A stretch of 64,000 bases of DNA from Streptomyces fulvoviolaceus (GCF_000718165.1 NZ_JOEY01000026.1:62001-126000); one strand, 5' to 3'. Positions 1 through 8,831 are shown, counted from the first letter of the stretch. Notes: a model not told the origin generated them from the letters alone. Program-made: numbers and translations.

Positions 1-368
1 GCCCGGTCCGGTTCGCCGTCGGTCCACCGGGTGAAAAAGGTGTACGCCGTCTCGAACGCGACATAAGGGATGGCAATGCCGGTGATCAGGCGCTTGATCT
101 TCTCCGGGCTCGCGTCGAAGCTCCGCGAGAAGTAGCCGGAGACGACGATGAACGCCGGCATGTGGAAGGCGTAGACGATCATGTAGATCGCGGTGACGGC
201 GCGGCTCTCGGAGCGCAGTGGCTCCCACGCGTGTCCCATCGCGACCAGCACGATCGCCAGGTACTTGGCGTTGTCGAAGAACGAGTCGCGCTGCTTGGGC
301 CGCCCGGGTGCGGTCCGTGGCGCGGGTATCGCGTTGCTCAGCCGTGCCGTCTGTGTTGTCTCGCTCAC
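1..368 (-). CDS. Acyltransferase-3 family membrane protein (N-terminal part)
   Basis: The gene runs off the left edge, so only about 122 N-terminal residues are present. The GTG start at 368 has an AGGAGA ribosome site just upstream. After a polar leader of about 30 residues comes FFDNAKYLAIVLVAMGH, the first membrane helix and conserved His/Asn region typical of the acyltransferase-3 (fucose 4-O-acetylase-like) family. A second helix (IYMIVYAFHMPAFIVVSGYF) carries the family's FHMPxF-SGYF signature. These integral membrane enzymes move acetyl or acyl groups onto sugars of cell-surface polymers or secondary metabolites; the substrate here cannot be inferred. It diverges from the peptidase operon that starts at 528. 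The intervening 159 bases must hold both promoters; I saw no clear operator in them. Confidence 0.8.
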   Translation of the reverse strand, partial: MSETTQTARLSNAIPAPRTAPGRPKQRDSFFDNAKYLAIVLVAMGHAWEPLRSESRAVTAIYMIVYAFHMPAFIVVSGYFSRSFDASPEKIKRLITGIAIPYVAFETAYTFFTRWTDGEPDR

Positions 369-527
369 TCTTCTCCTAGCCCGGAACGGATGGAACCCGC
401 GGAGGAGGATACGCGTCTTCTAGGAGTTGCCTGTGTGGCAGGGGTGAGCGGCATTGCCATCGCCTCACCGTTTCCTGGCGACGTAAACCTCTCCGACGTG
501 TGAGGTGACCGCGTAACGTGACGGAGC

Positions 528-1361
528 ATGAAGATCCTCATCAGCGCCGACATGGAAGGCGCCACGGGCGTGACATGGCCGGACGACGTGATGCCGGGGG
601 CGTCCCAGTGGGAGCGGTGCCGCTCGCTGTTCACCTCGGACGTCAATGCCGCCGTGCTGGGTTTCTTCGACGGCGGCGCGGACGAGGTGCTCATCAACGA
701 GGCGCACTCGACCATGCGCAACCTGCTGCTGGAGCAGCTCGACGAACGAGCGCAGATGCTCACCGGGCGGCACAAGTCCCTGTCCATGGTGGAGGGCGTG
801 CAGCACGGGGACGTCGACGGCATCGCCTTCCTCGGCTACCACGCCGGCGCCGGTATGGAAGGCGTCCTCGCGCACACCTACCTCGCCAACTCCATCACCG
901 GGGTGTGGCTGAACGACGTACCGGCCAGCGAGGGGCTGCTCAACGCCCACGTGGTGGCCGAGTACGGCGTCCCCGTCGTCCTCGTCACCGGCGACGACGT
1001 GGCCTGCGAGGACGCGCTCGGGTACGCCCCGGAGGCGTTGAAGGTCGCGGTCAAGGACCACGTCTCGCGGTACGCGGCCGTGTGCCGTACACCGGTCAGG
1101 ACCGCGGCCGACATCCGCGCCGCCGCCAAGGAGGCCGCGCAGCTGGCGGTCCGTCATGAACCGGTTGAGGCAGGCCCGTTCACCGTGGCGCTGGAGTTCG
1201 ACGCCGAGCACCTCACGATGGCCGCCACCGTCGTGCCGGGCGTGGACCGGATCGGCGCGCGCAAGGTGGCGTACACCAGCGACACCATGTACGAGGGGAT
1301 CCGCACCTTCAAGGCCGTCACCACCGTCGTCTCGGCCGCAGTGGAGGAGCAGTATGGCTGA
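528..1361 (+). CDS. dppA: M55 family D-aminopeptidase (DppA-like)
   Basis: 277 residues, the usual length for M55 enzymes, which remove N-terminal D-amino acids (typically D-Ala) from short peptides in the cytoplasm. The N-terminal SADMEG supplies Asp8 and Glu10. His60 (INEAH), His105 (FLGYH) and Glu135 (PASEG) match the other zinc ligands known from Bacillus DppA. The residue at the nucleophile region is His116, in AHTYLANS. The ATG at 528 has GGAG upstream. It is the first gene of a cluster: its 3' end overlaps the M20 peptidase by 8 bases, implying translational coupling. With the LD-carboxypeptidase at the end of the operon, a role in recycling D-amino-acid peptides such as cell-wall fragments is a reasonable inference. 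Confidence 0.9.
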   Translation: MKILISADMEGATGVTWPDDVMPGASQWERCRSLFTSDVNAAVLGFFDGGADEVLINEAHSTMRNLLLEQLDERAQMLTGRHKSLSMVEGVQHGDVDGIAFLGYHAGAGMEGVLAHTYLANSITGVWLNDVPASEGLLNAHVVAEYGVPVVLVTGDDVACEDALGYAPEALKVAVKDHVSRYAAVCRTPVRTAADIRAAAKEAAQLAVRHEPVEAGPFTVALEFDAEHLTMAATVVPGVDRIGARKVAYTSDTMYEGIRTFKAVTTVVSAAVEEQYG

Positions 1362-2658
1362 CCAGCAGGCCCTGGACGAGGTCGTCGAGTTCACCTCCGA
1401 TCTCATTCGCATCGACACCACCAACCGCAGCGGCGGCGACTGCCAGGAGCGCCCGGCCGCCGAGTACGCCGCCGCACGGCTGGCCGGGGCGGGTCTGGAG
1501 CCCACCCTCCTGGAGCGCACCAAGGGCCGTACGAACGTCGTCGCCCGTATCGAGGGCACCGACCCGTCGGCGGACCCGCTGCTCGTCCACGGTCATCTGG
1601 ACGTGGTGCCCGCCGAGGCGCGGGACTGGAGCGTGCACCCCTTCTCGGGAGAGGTCCGGGACGGGGTCGTCTGGGGCCGTGGCGCGGTCGACATGAAGAA
1701 CATGGACGCGATGATCCTGGCGGTGGTGCGGGCCTGGGCACGCGAAGGCTTCCGGCCCCGGCGCGACCTCGTCATCGCGTTCACCGCCGACGAGGAGGCG
1801 AGCGCCGAGGACGGCTCCGGATTCCTCGCCGACGAGCACCCGGGGCTTTTCGAGGGCTGCACGGAGGGCGTCAGCGAGTCCGGGGCGTTCACCTTCCACG
1901 ACGGCGGCGGGCGCCAGATCTACCCGATCGCGGCCGGTGAACGCGGCACGGGCTGGCTGAAGTTGACCGCGCGCGGCCGGGCCGGGCACGGCTCCAAGGT
2001 GAACAAGGAGAACGCGGTCACCCGCCTCGCCGCCGCGATCACCCGGATCGGCGAGCACGAGTGGCCGCTCCGCCTGACCCCGACCGTGCGCGCGGCCCTC
2101 ACGGAACTCGCCGCCCTGTACGGCATCGAGACCGACCTGCGCGACGTGGACGCGCTGCTGGAGAAGCTCGGTCCGGCGGCCAAGCTGGTCGAGGCGACCG
2201 TGCGCAACAGCGCCAACCCGACCATGCTGGACGCCGGTTACAAGATCAACGTGATTCCGGGGGAGGCCGTGGCCCACGTCGACGGACGGTATCTGCCCGG
2301 CGGCGAGGACGAGTTCCGCACGACCCTTGACCGGCTCACCGGACCCGACGTGGAGTGGGAGTTCCACCACCGTGAGGTGGCCCTCCAGGCACCGGTCGAC
2401 TCGCCGACGTACGCGAAGATGCGTGCCGCCGTCGAGGAGTTCGCGCCCGAGGGGCACGTGGTGCCGTACTGCATGTCCGGCGGCACGGACGCCAAGCAGT
2501 TCTCGCGCCTCGGCATCACCGGGTACGGCTTCACACCGCTGAGGCTCCCGGAGGGCTACGACTACCAGGCCATGTTCCACGGAGTCGACGAACGCGTCCC
2601 GGTCGAGGCACTCCACTTCGGCGTTCGCGTCCTCGACCGTTTCCTGCGGACGGTCTAG
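1354..2658 (+). CDS. M20/M25/M40 family zinc metallopeptidase
   Basis: 434 residues; the ATG at 1354 overlaps the end of the D-aminopeptidase gene. M20 signatures are intact: HGHLDVV (His79, His81, Asp83), GRGAVDMKN (bridging Asp113), and TADEEAS (Glu147/Glu148, catalytic base and metal ligand). A dimerisation domain lies in the middle, then the C-terminal half of the catalytic fold with a late His in MFHGVDE. M20 members are cytoplasmic di- and tripeptidases, carboxypeptidases or N-acyl-amino-acid deacylases; the exact substrate cannot be read from sequence. It sits in an operon of four peptidases, so it probably processes products of its neighbours. Confidence 0.9.
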   Translation: MADQQALDEVVEFTSDLIRIDTTNRSGGDCQERPAAEYAAARLAGAGLEPTLLERTKGRTNVVARIEGTDPSADPLLVHGHLDVVPAEARDWSVHPFSGEVRDGVVWGRGAVDMKNMDAMILAVVRAWAREGFRPRRDLVIAFTADEEASAEDGSGFLADEHPGLFEGCTEGVSESGAFTFHDGGGRQIYPIAAGERGTGWLKLTARGRAGHGSKVNKENAVTRLAAAITRIGEHEWPLRLTPTVRAALTELAALYGIETDLRDVDALLEKLGPAAKLVEATVRNSANPTMLDAGYKINVIPGEAVAHVDGRYLPGGEDEFRTTLDRLTGPDVEWEFHHREVALQAPVDSPTYAKMRAAVEEFAPEGHVVPYCMSGGTDAKQFSRLGITGYGFTPLRLPEGYDYQAMFHGVDERVPVEALHFGVRVLDRFLRTV

Positions 2659-2675
2659 GGGAGTTGGGGGAGAAC

Positions 2676-4628
2676 GTGCACACGCTGGCGTACGGTTCGT
2701 GGCCCTCGCCCATCGACGCGGCGCTCGCCGCCGCGCACGACGGGCATCCCGAGTGGGTGGGTTTCGTCGGCGACGAGGCGTGGTGGACCGAGCCGCGCCC
2801 CACCGAGGGCGGCCGGCGCACCCTCGTCCGGCGGCGCGCCGACGGCACCGAGGAGTCGGTGCTGCCCGCGCCGTGGAACGTGCGCAGCCGGGTCGTCGAG
2901 TACGGCGGACAGCCCTGGGCCGGCGCCCCGACGGGCGGCGGACCGCTCGTGGTGTTCGTGAACTTCGCCGACCAGCGGCTGTACCGGTACGAACCGGGCG
3001 GTGCGCCCCAGCCGTTGACCCCTGTGTCCCTGGTGGGCGGCGGACTGCGCTGGGCCGACCCGCAGGTGCGCCCCGAACTGGGTGAAGTGTGGTGCGTCCT
3101 CGAGGAGTTCACCGGCGACGGGCCCACCGACGTACGGCGGGTCCTCGCCGCGGTACCGCTGGACGGCTCGGCGGCCCAGGACCGGGACGCCGTGCGCGAA
3201 CTCACCGACGACCGGCACCGGTTCGTCACCGGCCCCCGTGTCTCGCCCGACGGGACGCGCGCGGCCTGGCTCGCCTGGGACCATCCGCGCATGCCGTGGG
3301 ACGGGACCGAACTGGTCGTCGCCGAGGTCGGCGACGACGCCACGCTCGGGGAGCCGCGCACCGTGGCCGGCGGACCGGAGGAGTCCATCGCCCAGGCGGA
3401 CTGGTCGCCGGACGGCCGCCTGCTGTACGCGAGCGACCGTACGGGCTGGTGGAACCTGTACCGCGACGGGGAAGCGCTGTGCCCGCGCGAGGAGGAGTTC
3501 GGCGGCGCCCTGTGGAAGCTCGGGTACCGCTGGTTCGCCCCGCTGGACAGCGGTCTGATCGCGGTCGTGCACGGTCGCGGCTCCACCGCGCTCGGGCTAC
3601 TGGACCCCGAGACCGGCGAACTCGTCGACGCGGCGGGCCCCTGGACCGAGTTCGCGCCCACCCTCGCGGTGTACGGCGACCGGGTCGTGGCCGTCGGGGC
3701 CAGCCCGCGCACCGCCTACGAGGTGGTGGAGCTGGACGCCCGCACCGGCCGGGCCCGGGTGATCGGCGCCCCGCACGACGACCCGGTGGACCCCGCTCAC
3801 TACCCCGAGCCCCAGATCCGCACGTTCACCGGACCGGACGGCCGCGAGATCCACGCGCACATCTACCCGCCCCACCACCCCGCCTGCGTCGCGCCCGACG
3901 ACGAGCTGCCGCCGTACGTCGTCTGGGCACACGGCGGACCGACAGGGCACGCGCCCCTGGTGCTCGACCTCGCCATCGCCTACTTCACCTCGCGAGGCAT
4001 CGGGGTCGCCGAGGTCAACTACGGCGGCTCGACCGGGTACGGCCGGGAGTACCGGAACCGGCTGCGCGAGCAGTGGGGCGTCGTCGACGTCGAGGACTGC
4101 GCGGCCGTGGCGCTGGCCCTCGCCGAAGAGGGCACCGCCGACCGCGACCGGCTCGCGATCCGCGGCGGCAGCGCGGGCGGCTGGACCGCGGCCGCCTCCC
4201 TCACCACCACTGACGTCTACGCCTGCGGCACGATCATCTACCCGATCCTCGACCTGGCCGGATGGGGCACGGGGGAGACCCACGACTTCGAGTCGCAGTA
4301 CCTGGAGACCCTGGTCGGACCGCTCGCCGAGGTGCCCGCGCGGTACGCCGAGCGGTCGCCCGTCGAGCACGCCGACCGGATCACCGCGCCCTTCCTGCTG
4401 TTGCAGGGCCTGGACGACGTGATCTGCCCGCCCGCGCAGTGCGAGCGGTTCCTGGCCCGGATGGCGGGGCGGCGGGTGTCGCACGCGTACATCGCTTTCG
4501 AGGGGGAGGGGCACGGGTTCCGGCGGGCGGAGACGATGATCCGGGCCCTGGAGTCCGAACTCTCCCTGTACGCCCAGGTCTTCGGGCTGAACCCGCCCGG
4601 CGTCCCGACATTGGAGCTCGTCAAGTGA
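2676..4628 (+). CDS. S9 family serine peptidase (prolyl oligopeptidase-like)
   Basis: 650 residues from the GTG at 2676, preferred because GGGGAGA lies just before it; a TTG at 2664 would add four residues. The N-terminal half is a beta-propeller-like region with WSPDGR repeats. The C-terminal half is an alpha/beta-hydrolase with the nucleophile in GGSAGG (Ser499), an Asp in QGLDD (about 580) and the His in GEGHGF (His613). No signal peptide is seen, so it should be cytoplasmic. S9 peptidases trim short peptides, acyl-aminoacyl or prolyl ones depending on subfamily. It begins 17 bases after the M20 gene and overlaps the next gene by four bases. Confidence 0.9.
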   Translation: MHTLAYGSWPSPIDAALAAAHDGHPEWVGFVGDEAWWTEPRPTEGGRRTLVRRRADGTEESVLPAPWNVRSRVVEYGGQPWAGAPTGGGPLVVFVNFADQRLYRYEPGGAPQPLTPVSLVGGGLRWADPQVRPELGEVWCVLEEFTGDGPTDVRRVLAAVPLDGSAAQDRDAVRELTDDRHRFVTGPRVSPDGTRAAWLAWDHPRMPWDGTELVVAEVGDDATLGEPRTVAGGPEESIAQADWSPDGRLLYASDRTGWWNLYRDGEALCPREEEFGGALWKLGYRWFAPLDSGLIAVVHGRGSTALGLLDPETGELVDAAGPWTEFAPTLAVYGDRVVAVGASPRTAYEVVELDARTGRARVIGAPHDDPVDPAHYPEPQIRTFTGPDGREIHAHIYPPHHPACVAPDDELPPYVVWAHGGPTGHAPLVLDLAIAYFTSRGIGVAEVNYGGSTGYGREYRNRLREQWGVVDVEDCAAVALALAEEGTADRDRLAIRGGSAGGWTAAASLTTTDVYACGTIIYPILDLAGWGTGETHDFESQYLETLVGPLAEVPARYAERSPVEHADRITAPFLLLQGLDDVICPPAQCERFLARMAGRRVSHAYIAFEGEGHGFRRAETMIRALESELSLYAQVFGLNPPGVPTLELVK

Positions 4629-5548
4629 AGGAACTCGTCAGGCCGTCCAGACTCGCCGTCGGCGCCCGCGTGGCCGTCGTAGCGCCTTCGGGGCCGGTGC
4701 TGGAGGAACGCCTCCAGGCCGGACTGGACGTGCTGCGCGGCTGGGACCTCGACCCGGTGGTGGGACCCCATGTGCTGGACCGGCACGGTGAGTTGGGCTA
4801 TCTGGCGGGCGCGGACGCGGACCGGGCGGCCGATCTGCAGAATGCGTGGTGCGACCCGTCCGTGGACGCGGTGCTGTGCGCCCGCGGCGGGTACGGGGCA
4901 CAGCGGATGGTCGATCTGCTCGACTGGGAGGCGATGCGGGCCGCCGGACCGAAGGTGTTCGTCGGCTTCAGTGACATCACGGTGCTGCACCAGGCGTTCG
5001 CCACGCGGCTGGGCCTGGTCACCCTGCACGGGCCGGCCGCGGCGGGAGTCGACTTCATCAAGAACGCACGGGCGCAGGAGCATCTGAAGGCGACGCTGTT
5101 CGCTCCGGAGTCGGTCCGCACCATCCCCTCCGGCGGCACCGCGCTGGTTCCCGGCCGGGCGCGGGGCATCACCCTCGGCGGGTGCCTGAGCATGCTCGCC
5201 TCCGACCTCGGCACACCGCACGCCCACTCCGGCGCGCGGGGCGGCCTGCTGCTGGTCGAGGACGTCGGCGAGCAGGCGTACCGCATCGACAGAATGCTCA
5301 CCCAGCTGCTGCGCACCGGATGGCTCGACGGCGTCACGGGCATCGCACTCGGCTCGTGGGACGGATGCGGTCCGTACGACGCGCTGCGTCCGGTTCTCGT
5401 CGACCGGCTCGGCGGCCTCGGTGTCCCCGTCGTCGAGGGGTTCGGCTTCGGGCACTGCGAAGGGGCGTCGACGGTGCCTTTCGGTGTGATGGCCGAACTC
5501 GACGCCGACGCGGGCACGTTGACGCTCGACGAACCGGTTCTGCGCTGA
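4625..5548 (+). CDS. ldcA: S66 family muramoyltetrapeptide (LD-)carboxypeptidase
   Basis: 307 residues from a GTG at 4625 that overlaps the preceding stop (GTGA). The S66 catalytic triad is complete: Ser116 in GFSDIT, Glu212 in LVEDVGE and His277 in GFGFGHCEG. The family cleaves the L,D bond that releases the terminal D-Ala of muramyl tetrapeptides in the cytoplasm during cell-wall recycling; some members give immunity to peptide-nucleotide antibiotics (MccF). The last gene of the four-peptidase operon, it best explains the cluster as D-amino-acid peptide salvage. MccF-like self-protection remains an alternative. Confidence 0.88.
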   Translation: MKELVRPSRLAVGARVAVVAPSGPVLEERLQAGLDVLRGWDLDPVVGPHVLDRHGELGYLAGADADRAADLQNAWCDPSVDAVLCARGGYGAQRMVDLLDWEAMRAAGPKVFVGFSDITVLHQAFATRLGLVTLHGPAAAGVDFIKNARAQEHLKATLFAPESVRTIPSGGTALVPGRARGITLGGCLSMLASDLGTPHAHSGARGGLLLVEDVGEQAYRIDRMLTQLLRTGWLDGVTGIALGSWDGCGPYDALRPVLVDRLGGLGVPVVEGFGFGHCEGASTVPFGVMAELDADAGTLTLDEPVLR

Positions 5549-5589
5549 ACCTTCGTCAAGAAACACCCGTCACGGTGATTGACCTCCTC

Positions 5590-5601
5590 TGACACGTGTC
5601 A
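5590..5601. promoter_or_regulatory. 12-bp perfect palindrome upstream of the CocE-type hydrolase
   Basis: TGACACGTGTCA is a perfect palindrome about 65 bases before the start of the secreted hydrolase gene. It lies next to a second inverted repeat at 5622-5639. It may be a second protein-binding site; I cannot name the protein. Confidence 0.4.
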
Positions 5602-5621
5602 CACCATGACTCCCGGCCGGT

Positions 5622-5639
5622 ACTTACCGGTCGGTAAGT
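5622..5639. promoter_or_regulatory. Probable TetR-family operator
   Basis: Inverted repeat with arms ACTTACC and GGTAAGT around a GGTC centre. The core ACCGGTCGGT is the shape of many TetR-family operators. It ends 26 bases before the hydrolase start, where a repressor would block transcription. No TetR gene is seen nearby, so the regulator would act from elsewhere. Confidence 0.6.
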
Positions 5640-5665
5640 CGGGTTGTCCTCAGTGTGGAGGTCTC

Positions 5666-7414
5666 GTGTCCCGTCGTGTGCTCGGTTACAGCGTCCCGCT
5701 CGCTCTCCTGCTCGGTGCCACACTCGCCACCCCCGCCACCGCCACCGGCCAATACACCGTCACCGCTCTGAAGTTCACCGTGCAGACCGGCGGCCGTACC
5801 TGCACGATCGACGCCGACCTGTACCGTCCCGCCGGTGTCGACCGTGCCCCCGCCGTCCTCACCACCAACGGCTTCGGCGGCAGCAAGTCCGACGGCTCGA
5901 CGGACGCCACCGCCAAGGCCCTCGTCGAGCGTGGCTATGTCTCGCTCGCCTACTCCGGGCTCGGCTTCGGCGGGACCGGCTGCCTCATCTCGCTCGACGA
6001 CCCCACGATCGACGGTGCCGCGGCCTCCGCGCTGATCGACTTCCTGGGCGGGAAGCGGGCCGCCGACGACGGGACGAAGGCCGACTTCGTCACCCTCGAC
6101 GGACCCGGCGACCCGCGCGTCGGCATGATCGGCGGCTCCTACGGCGGCGCCATCCAGCTGGCGACGGCCGCCGTCGACCACCGCGTCGACGCGCTCGTGC
6201 CGATGATCACCTGGAACGACCTCGCCTACTCCCTCGACCCCAACAACACCGCGGGCAGCGTCCCCGGTGCCTTCAAGTGGCAGTGGGCCAACGGCTTCTA
6301 CCTCATCGGCGAGAGCCAGCCGCTGACGCTGCCGAACCTCGACCCGTCCCGGATCAACTCCCTCGGCTGCCTGCACTTCGTCACCAAGGCCTGCGACACC
6401 GTCCGCACGCTCAACTCCGGCAGCTACCCGGCGGACCGCACGGCCGAGCTGCTCGACTACTCGCACAGCGTCTCGCCGGTGTCCTATCTGAGCCGGGTCG
6501 AGGCACCCACGCTCCTGGTCCAGGGCCAGGCCGACAGCCTCTTCAACCTCAACGAGGCGACGGCGACGTACAAGACGCTGAAAGCCCAGGGGACCCGGAC
6601 GAAGATGATCTGGCAGTCCTGGGGGCACAGCGGCGGGCTCACCGACCCGGCGGCCGGTGAACTCAACCTCGGCCAGGGCGACTTGGAGTCCAGCTACGTC
6701 GGCCGGCGGATCCTGGCCTGGTTCGACCGCTACCTCCACCAGCAGAAGAACGTCGACACGGGACCGGCCTTCGCCTACTACCGCGACTGGATCACCGACC
6801 CGAACAACACGTACGCCACCACCGACCGCCTCCCCGCGCTCAGTCAGAAGCTCTACCTCTCCGGCGACGGCAAGCTCGTCGACAACCGCAGGAAGGTGAC
6901 GCGCGGCAGCCGGACGTACAGCAACTGGCTTGTCTCCACGAGTCATTCGGAGAGCTCGCTGTACGGGATCATCGGCCTGCCCGACCCGGCTCCCTACGAC
7001 ACCAAGGGCACCTACGCCGGCTGGACCAGCGAGCCACTGACGCGCACGGTCGATGTCGTCGGCGCCCCGAAGGCCACCCTGAAGGTGACCTCCCCCAAGG
7101 CCGAGCGCACCCAGAACTCCGGCGACGCCGCCGACAAGCTCGTCCTCTTCGCCAAGATCTACGACATCGCGCCCGACGGCACCAAGACCCTCGCCCACCG
7201 GCTCGTGGCCCCGGTCCGCGTCCCCGACGTGGCCAAGCCCTTCACCGTGACCCTCCCGGGCATCGTCCACCGTTTCGAGAAGGGGCACCGGCTGCAGTTC
7301 GTCGTCGCCGCGAGCGACGACGCGTACTTCGGCAACCGGGGCGTCAAGCCGGTCACGGTGGTCAGCGCGCCGGGGAGCACCGGGGTGGTGGAGTTGCCGG
7401 TGGCGGGCGGCTAG
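5666..7414 (+). CDS. Secreted CocE/NonD (S15-type) alpha/beta-hydrolase
   Basis: 582 residues from the GTG at 5666, which has GGAGG five bases upstream. The N terminus is a Sec signal peptide (VPLALLLGATLATPATA). The catalytic domain has the nucleophile in GGSYGG and an acid/His region around VQGQADSLFN and SWGHSGG. The C-terminal 200 residues form the jelly-roll domain typical of X-Pro dipeptidyl peptidases and CocE esterases. It should act outside the cell on X-Pro peptides, esters or amides; the substrate is not decidable. It has its own promoter region with two palindromes (5590-5601, 5622-5639), one TetR-like, so it is likely separate from the peptidase operon upstream. Confidence 0.82.
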   Translation: MSRRVLGYSVPLALLLGATLATPATATGQYTVTALKFTVQTGGRTCTIDADLYRPAGVDRAPAVLTTNGFGGSKSDGSTDATAKALVERGYVSLAYSGLGFGGTGCLISLDDPTIDGAAASALIDFLGGKRAADDGTKADFVTLDGPGDPRVGMIGGSYGGAIQLATAAVDHRVDALVPMITWNDLAYSLDPNNTAGSVPGAFKWQWANGFYLIGESQPLTLPNLDPSRINSLGCLHFVTKACDTVRTLNSGSYPADRTAELLDYSHSVSPVSYLSRVEAPTLLVQGQADSLFNLNEATATYKTLKAQGTRTKMIWQSWGHSGGLTDPAAGELNLGQGDLESSYVGRRILAWFDRYLHQQKNVDTGPAFAYYRDWITDPNNTYATTDRLPALSQKLYLSGDGKLVDNRRKVTRGSRTYSNWLVSTSHSESSLYGIIGLPDPAPYDTKGTYAGWTSEPLTRTVDVVGAPKATLKVTSPKAERTQNSGDAADKLVLFAKIYDIAPDGTKTLAHRLVAPVRVPDVAKPFTVTLPGIVHRFEKGHRLQFVVAASDDAYFGNRGVKPVTVVSAPGSTGVVELPVAGG

Positions 7415-7473
7415 GTCACTCAGAGGGCAGGCCTCACCGTGCGTGACGGGGGCTTCGGGCCCATGCTGGGGAT

Positions 7474-7716
7474 ATGAGTCCGAAGACCTCTGAGAGCGGG
7501 GGCAAGGCCGGTGCGAAGGGCGGGGCGGTGACGCCCGCACGGATCATCGTGGTGCTGCTCGCCGTCCTCGCCCTGATCTTCATCTTCGAGAACACCCGCG
7601 CGACCAAGATCCGGCTGCTGATCCCCGAGGTGACGATGCCGCTCTGGATGGCGCTGCTCGCCACCGCGGTGATCGGTGCGCTGTGCGGGGCGTATTTCAT
7701 GAAGAGGCGCAGCTAG
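7474..7716 (+). CDS. LapA-domain small membrane protein
   Basis: 80 residues with a charged Lys/Gly-rich N terminus, a first helix (IIVVLLAVLALIFIFENT), a short loop (KIRLLIPEVTMPLW) and a second helix ending in MKRRS. The FENT...I.LLIPEVTMPL pattern matches the lipopolysaccharide-assembly-protein-A domain, which is widespread in actinobacteria as a small inner-membrane protein of unknown role. The ribosome site is weak (GGGGAT). Confidence 0.75.
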   Translation: MSPKTSESGGKAGAKGGAVTPARIIVVLLAVLALIFIFENTRATKIRLLIPEVTMPLWMALLATAVIGALCGAYFMKRRS

Positions 7717-7723
7717 GACGCCG

Positions 7724-7729
7724 TATTCT
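7724..7729 (+). promoter_or_regulatory. -10 box of a probable leaderless transcript
   Basis: TATTCT ends six bases before the ATG at 7736 and no Shine-Dalgarno lies between. This geometry is typical of leaderless mRNAs in Streptomyces. Confidence 0.5.
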
Positions 7730-7735
7730 GGCCGG

Positions 7736-8293
7736 ATGCCGCACAACGCTTCCCGCTATCTCGCCGAGAGCCCCCGCGTGGGCATACGTCACTTCACCTA
7801 CGAGGACGGTGCCGAGTTCACCGCCCGGGCCAGGGAGAGCAAGGACCTGCACCAGCCGTGGCTCTTCCCGCCGGACGGGGGCGACGCGTACACGGCGTAC
7901 GCGAGCCGGCTGATCGAGGACCCGACCAAGGCGGGGTTCCTGGTGTGCGAGAAGGACGGCGAGCAGGGTGACGGGGCCATCGCCGGGTTCATCAACATCA
8001 ACAACATCGTCGAGGGCGGCTTCCGGTGCGGCGCGCTCGGGTACGGCGCCTTCGCGCACTCCGCCGGGCGCGGGCTGATGCGCGAGGGGCTGGACCTCGT
8101 GGTGGGGTACGCCTTCGGTCCGATGCGGCTGCACCGGCTGGAGATCAACGCGCAGCCCGTCAACACCGCCTCGATCGCCCTCGCCCGGAGCTGCGGGTTC
8201 CGGCTGGAGGGGTTCTCCCCGAAGATGATCTACATCGACGGGGACTGGCGGGACCACGAGCGGTGGGCGATCACCGCCGAGATGCGGGCTTGA
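7736..8293 (+). CDS. GNAT family N-acetyltransferase (RimJ/RimL type)
   Basis: 185 residues. The N-terminal VGIRHFTYEDGAEFTAR and the later GYGAFAHSAGRGLMREGL (acetyl-CoA pyrophosphate loop) and RLEINAQPVNTASIALARSCGF are the pattern of the ribosomal-protein-alanine acetyltransferase subgroup. It transfers acetyl from acetyl-CoA to a protein N terminus or small amine; the substrate is unknown. It appears to be translated from a leaderless mRNA. Its last 23 bases overlap the end of the convergent DUF6204 gene. Confidence 0.85.
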   Translation: MPHNASRYLAESPRVGIRHFTYEDGAEFTARARESKDLHQPWLFPPDGGDAYTAYASRLIEDPTKAGFLVCEKDGEQGDGAIAGFININNIVEGGFRCGALGYGAFAHSAGRGLMREGLDLVVGYAFGPMRLHRLEINAQPVNTASIALARSCGFRLEGFSPKMIYIDGDWRDHERWAITAEMRA

Positions 8294-8618
8294 AGTTGAT
8301 CTTCATCGTGTCGAGGTCCGTGACCGTCGACCTCAGCCCCGTGAAGCCGTAGCCCAGCCCCCGCAGCGCCGTCTCGGCGCGGTCCTCCGCGAGCGCGCCC
8401 GCCATCTCCTCGCCGTCGGCCGCGTCCGACACCACCACGTACCGCATCGAGAAGTGCTTCAGCGGCGCCGGCTCGTACGACAGCGTGCCCTCCTCGGTGA
8501 ACCGCATGCTCGTCATCCCGTGGTCGGCGGCCTCGGCGAGGAGCCGGGCGCGGGCCTCGTCGGTGAGGCCGTCCCAGGTGCCCCGGACGATCACCCGGTA
8601 GGTGTGCTGCTCGCTCAC
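8271..8618 (-). CDS. DUF6204-like conserved protein
   Basis: 115 residues from the GTG at 8618, which has GGGAG six bases upstream. A ferredoxin-like alternation of strands and helices is visible (TYRVIVRGTWDGLTDEARARL ... RYVVVSDAAD ... LRSTVTDLDTMKINF). The protein resembles a small family restricted to actinobacteria (DUF6204, from memory). No catalytic motif is evident and the function is unknown. It converges on and overlaps the GNAT gene by 23 bases. Confidence 0.7.
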   Translation of the reverse strand: MSEQHTYRVIVRGTWDGLTDEARARLLAEAADHGMTSMRFTEEGTLSYEPAPLKHFSMRYVVVSDAADGEEMAGALAEDRAETALRGLGYGFTGLRSTVTDLDTMKINFKPASRR

Positions 8619-8795
8619 GTTCACTCCCTCGCACAGGTCCATGGACGGTCGACTGTACGTCGACGAGGATGACCCGCATGCGGAATATCGTCGTGCTCGA
8701 CACCCCCTCCAACCTGGGCCTGCGTCCGCCCGCCCCGGGCACCGTGCCCGGCTGCTACAAGCTCGCCGGAGCCCTGCGCGAGCAGCGGATCGTGG

Positions 8796-8831
8796 TGGGG
8801 GTCCCCCCACGCCTTTAAGGCAGTGGGGGAG
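8796..8831 (+). repeat. Short palindromic repeat, copy 1 (inside the arginase gene)
   Basis: 36 nt: starts TGGGGGT, contains a stem of CCCCCACGCC against GGC-A-GTGGGGG around TTTAA, and ends GGGGGAG. It introduces the TAA at 8816-8818. It matches the copy at 9072-9108 apart from a few changes in the left arm and loop, and the two are in the same orientation. Confidence 0.8.
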
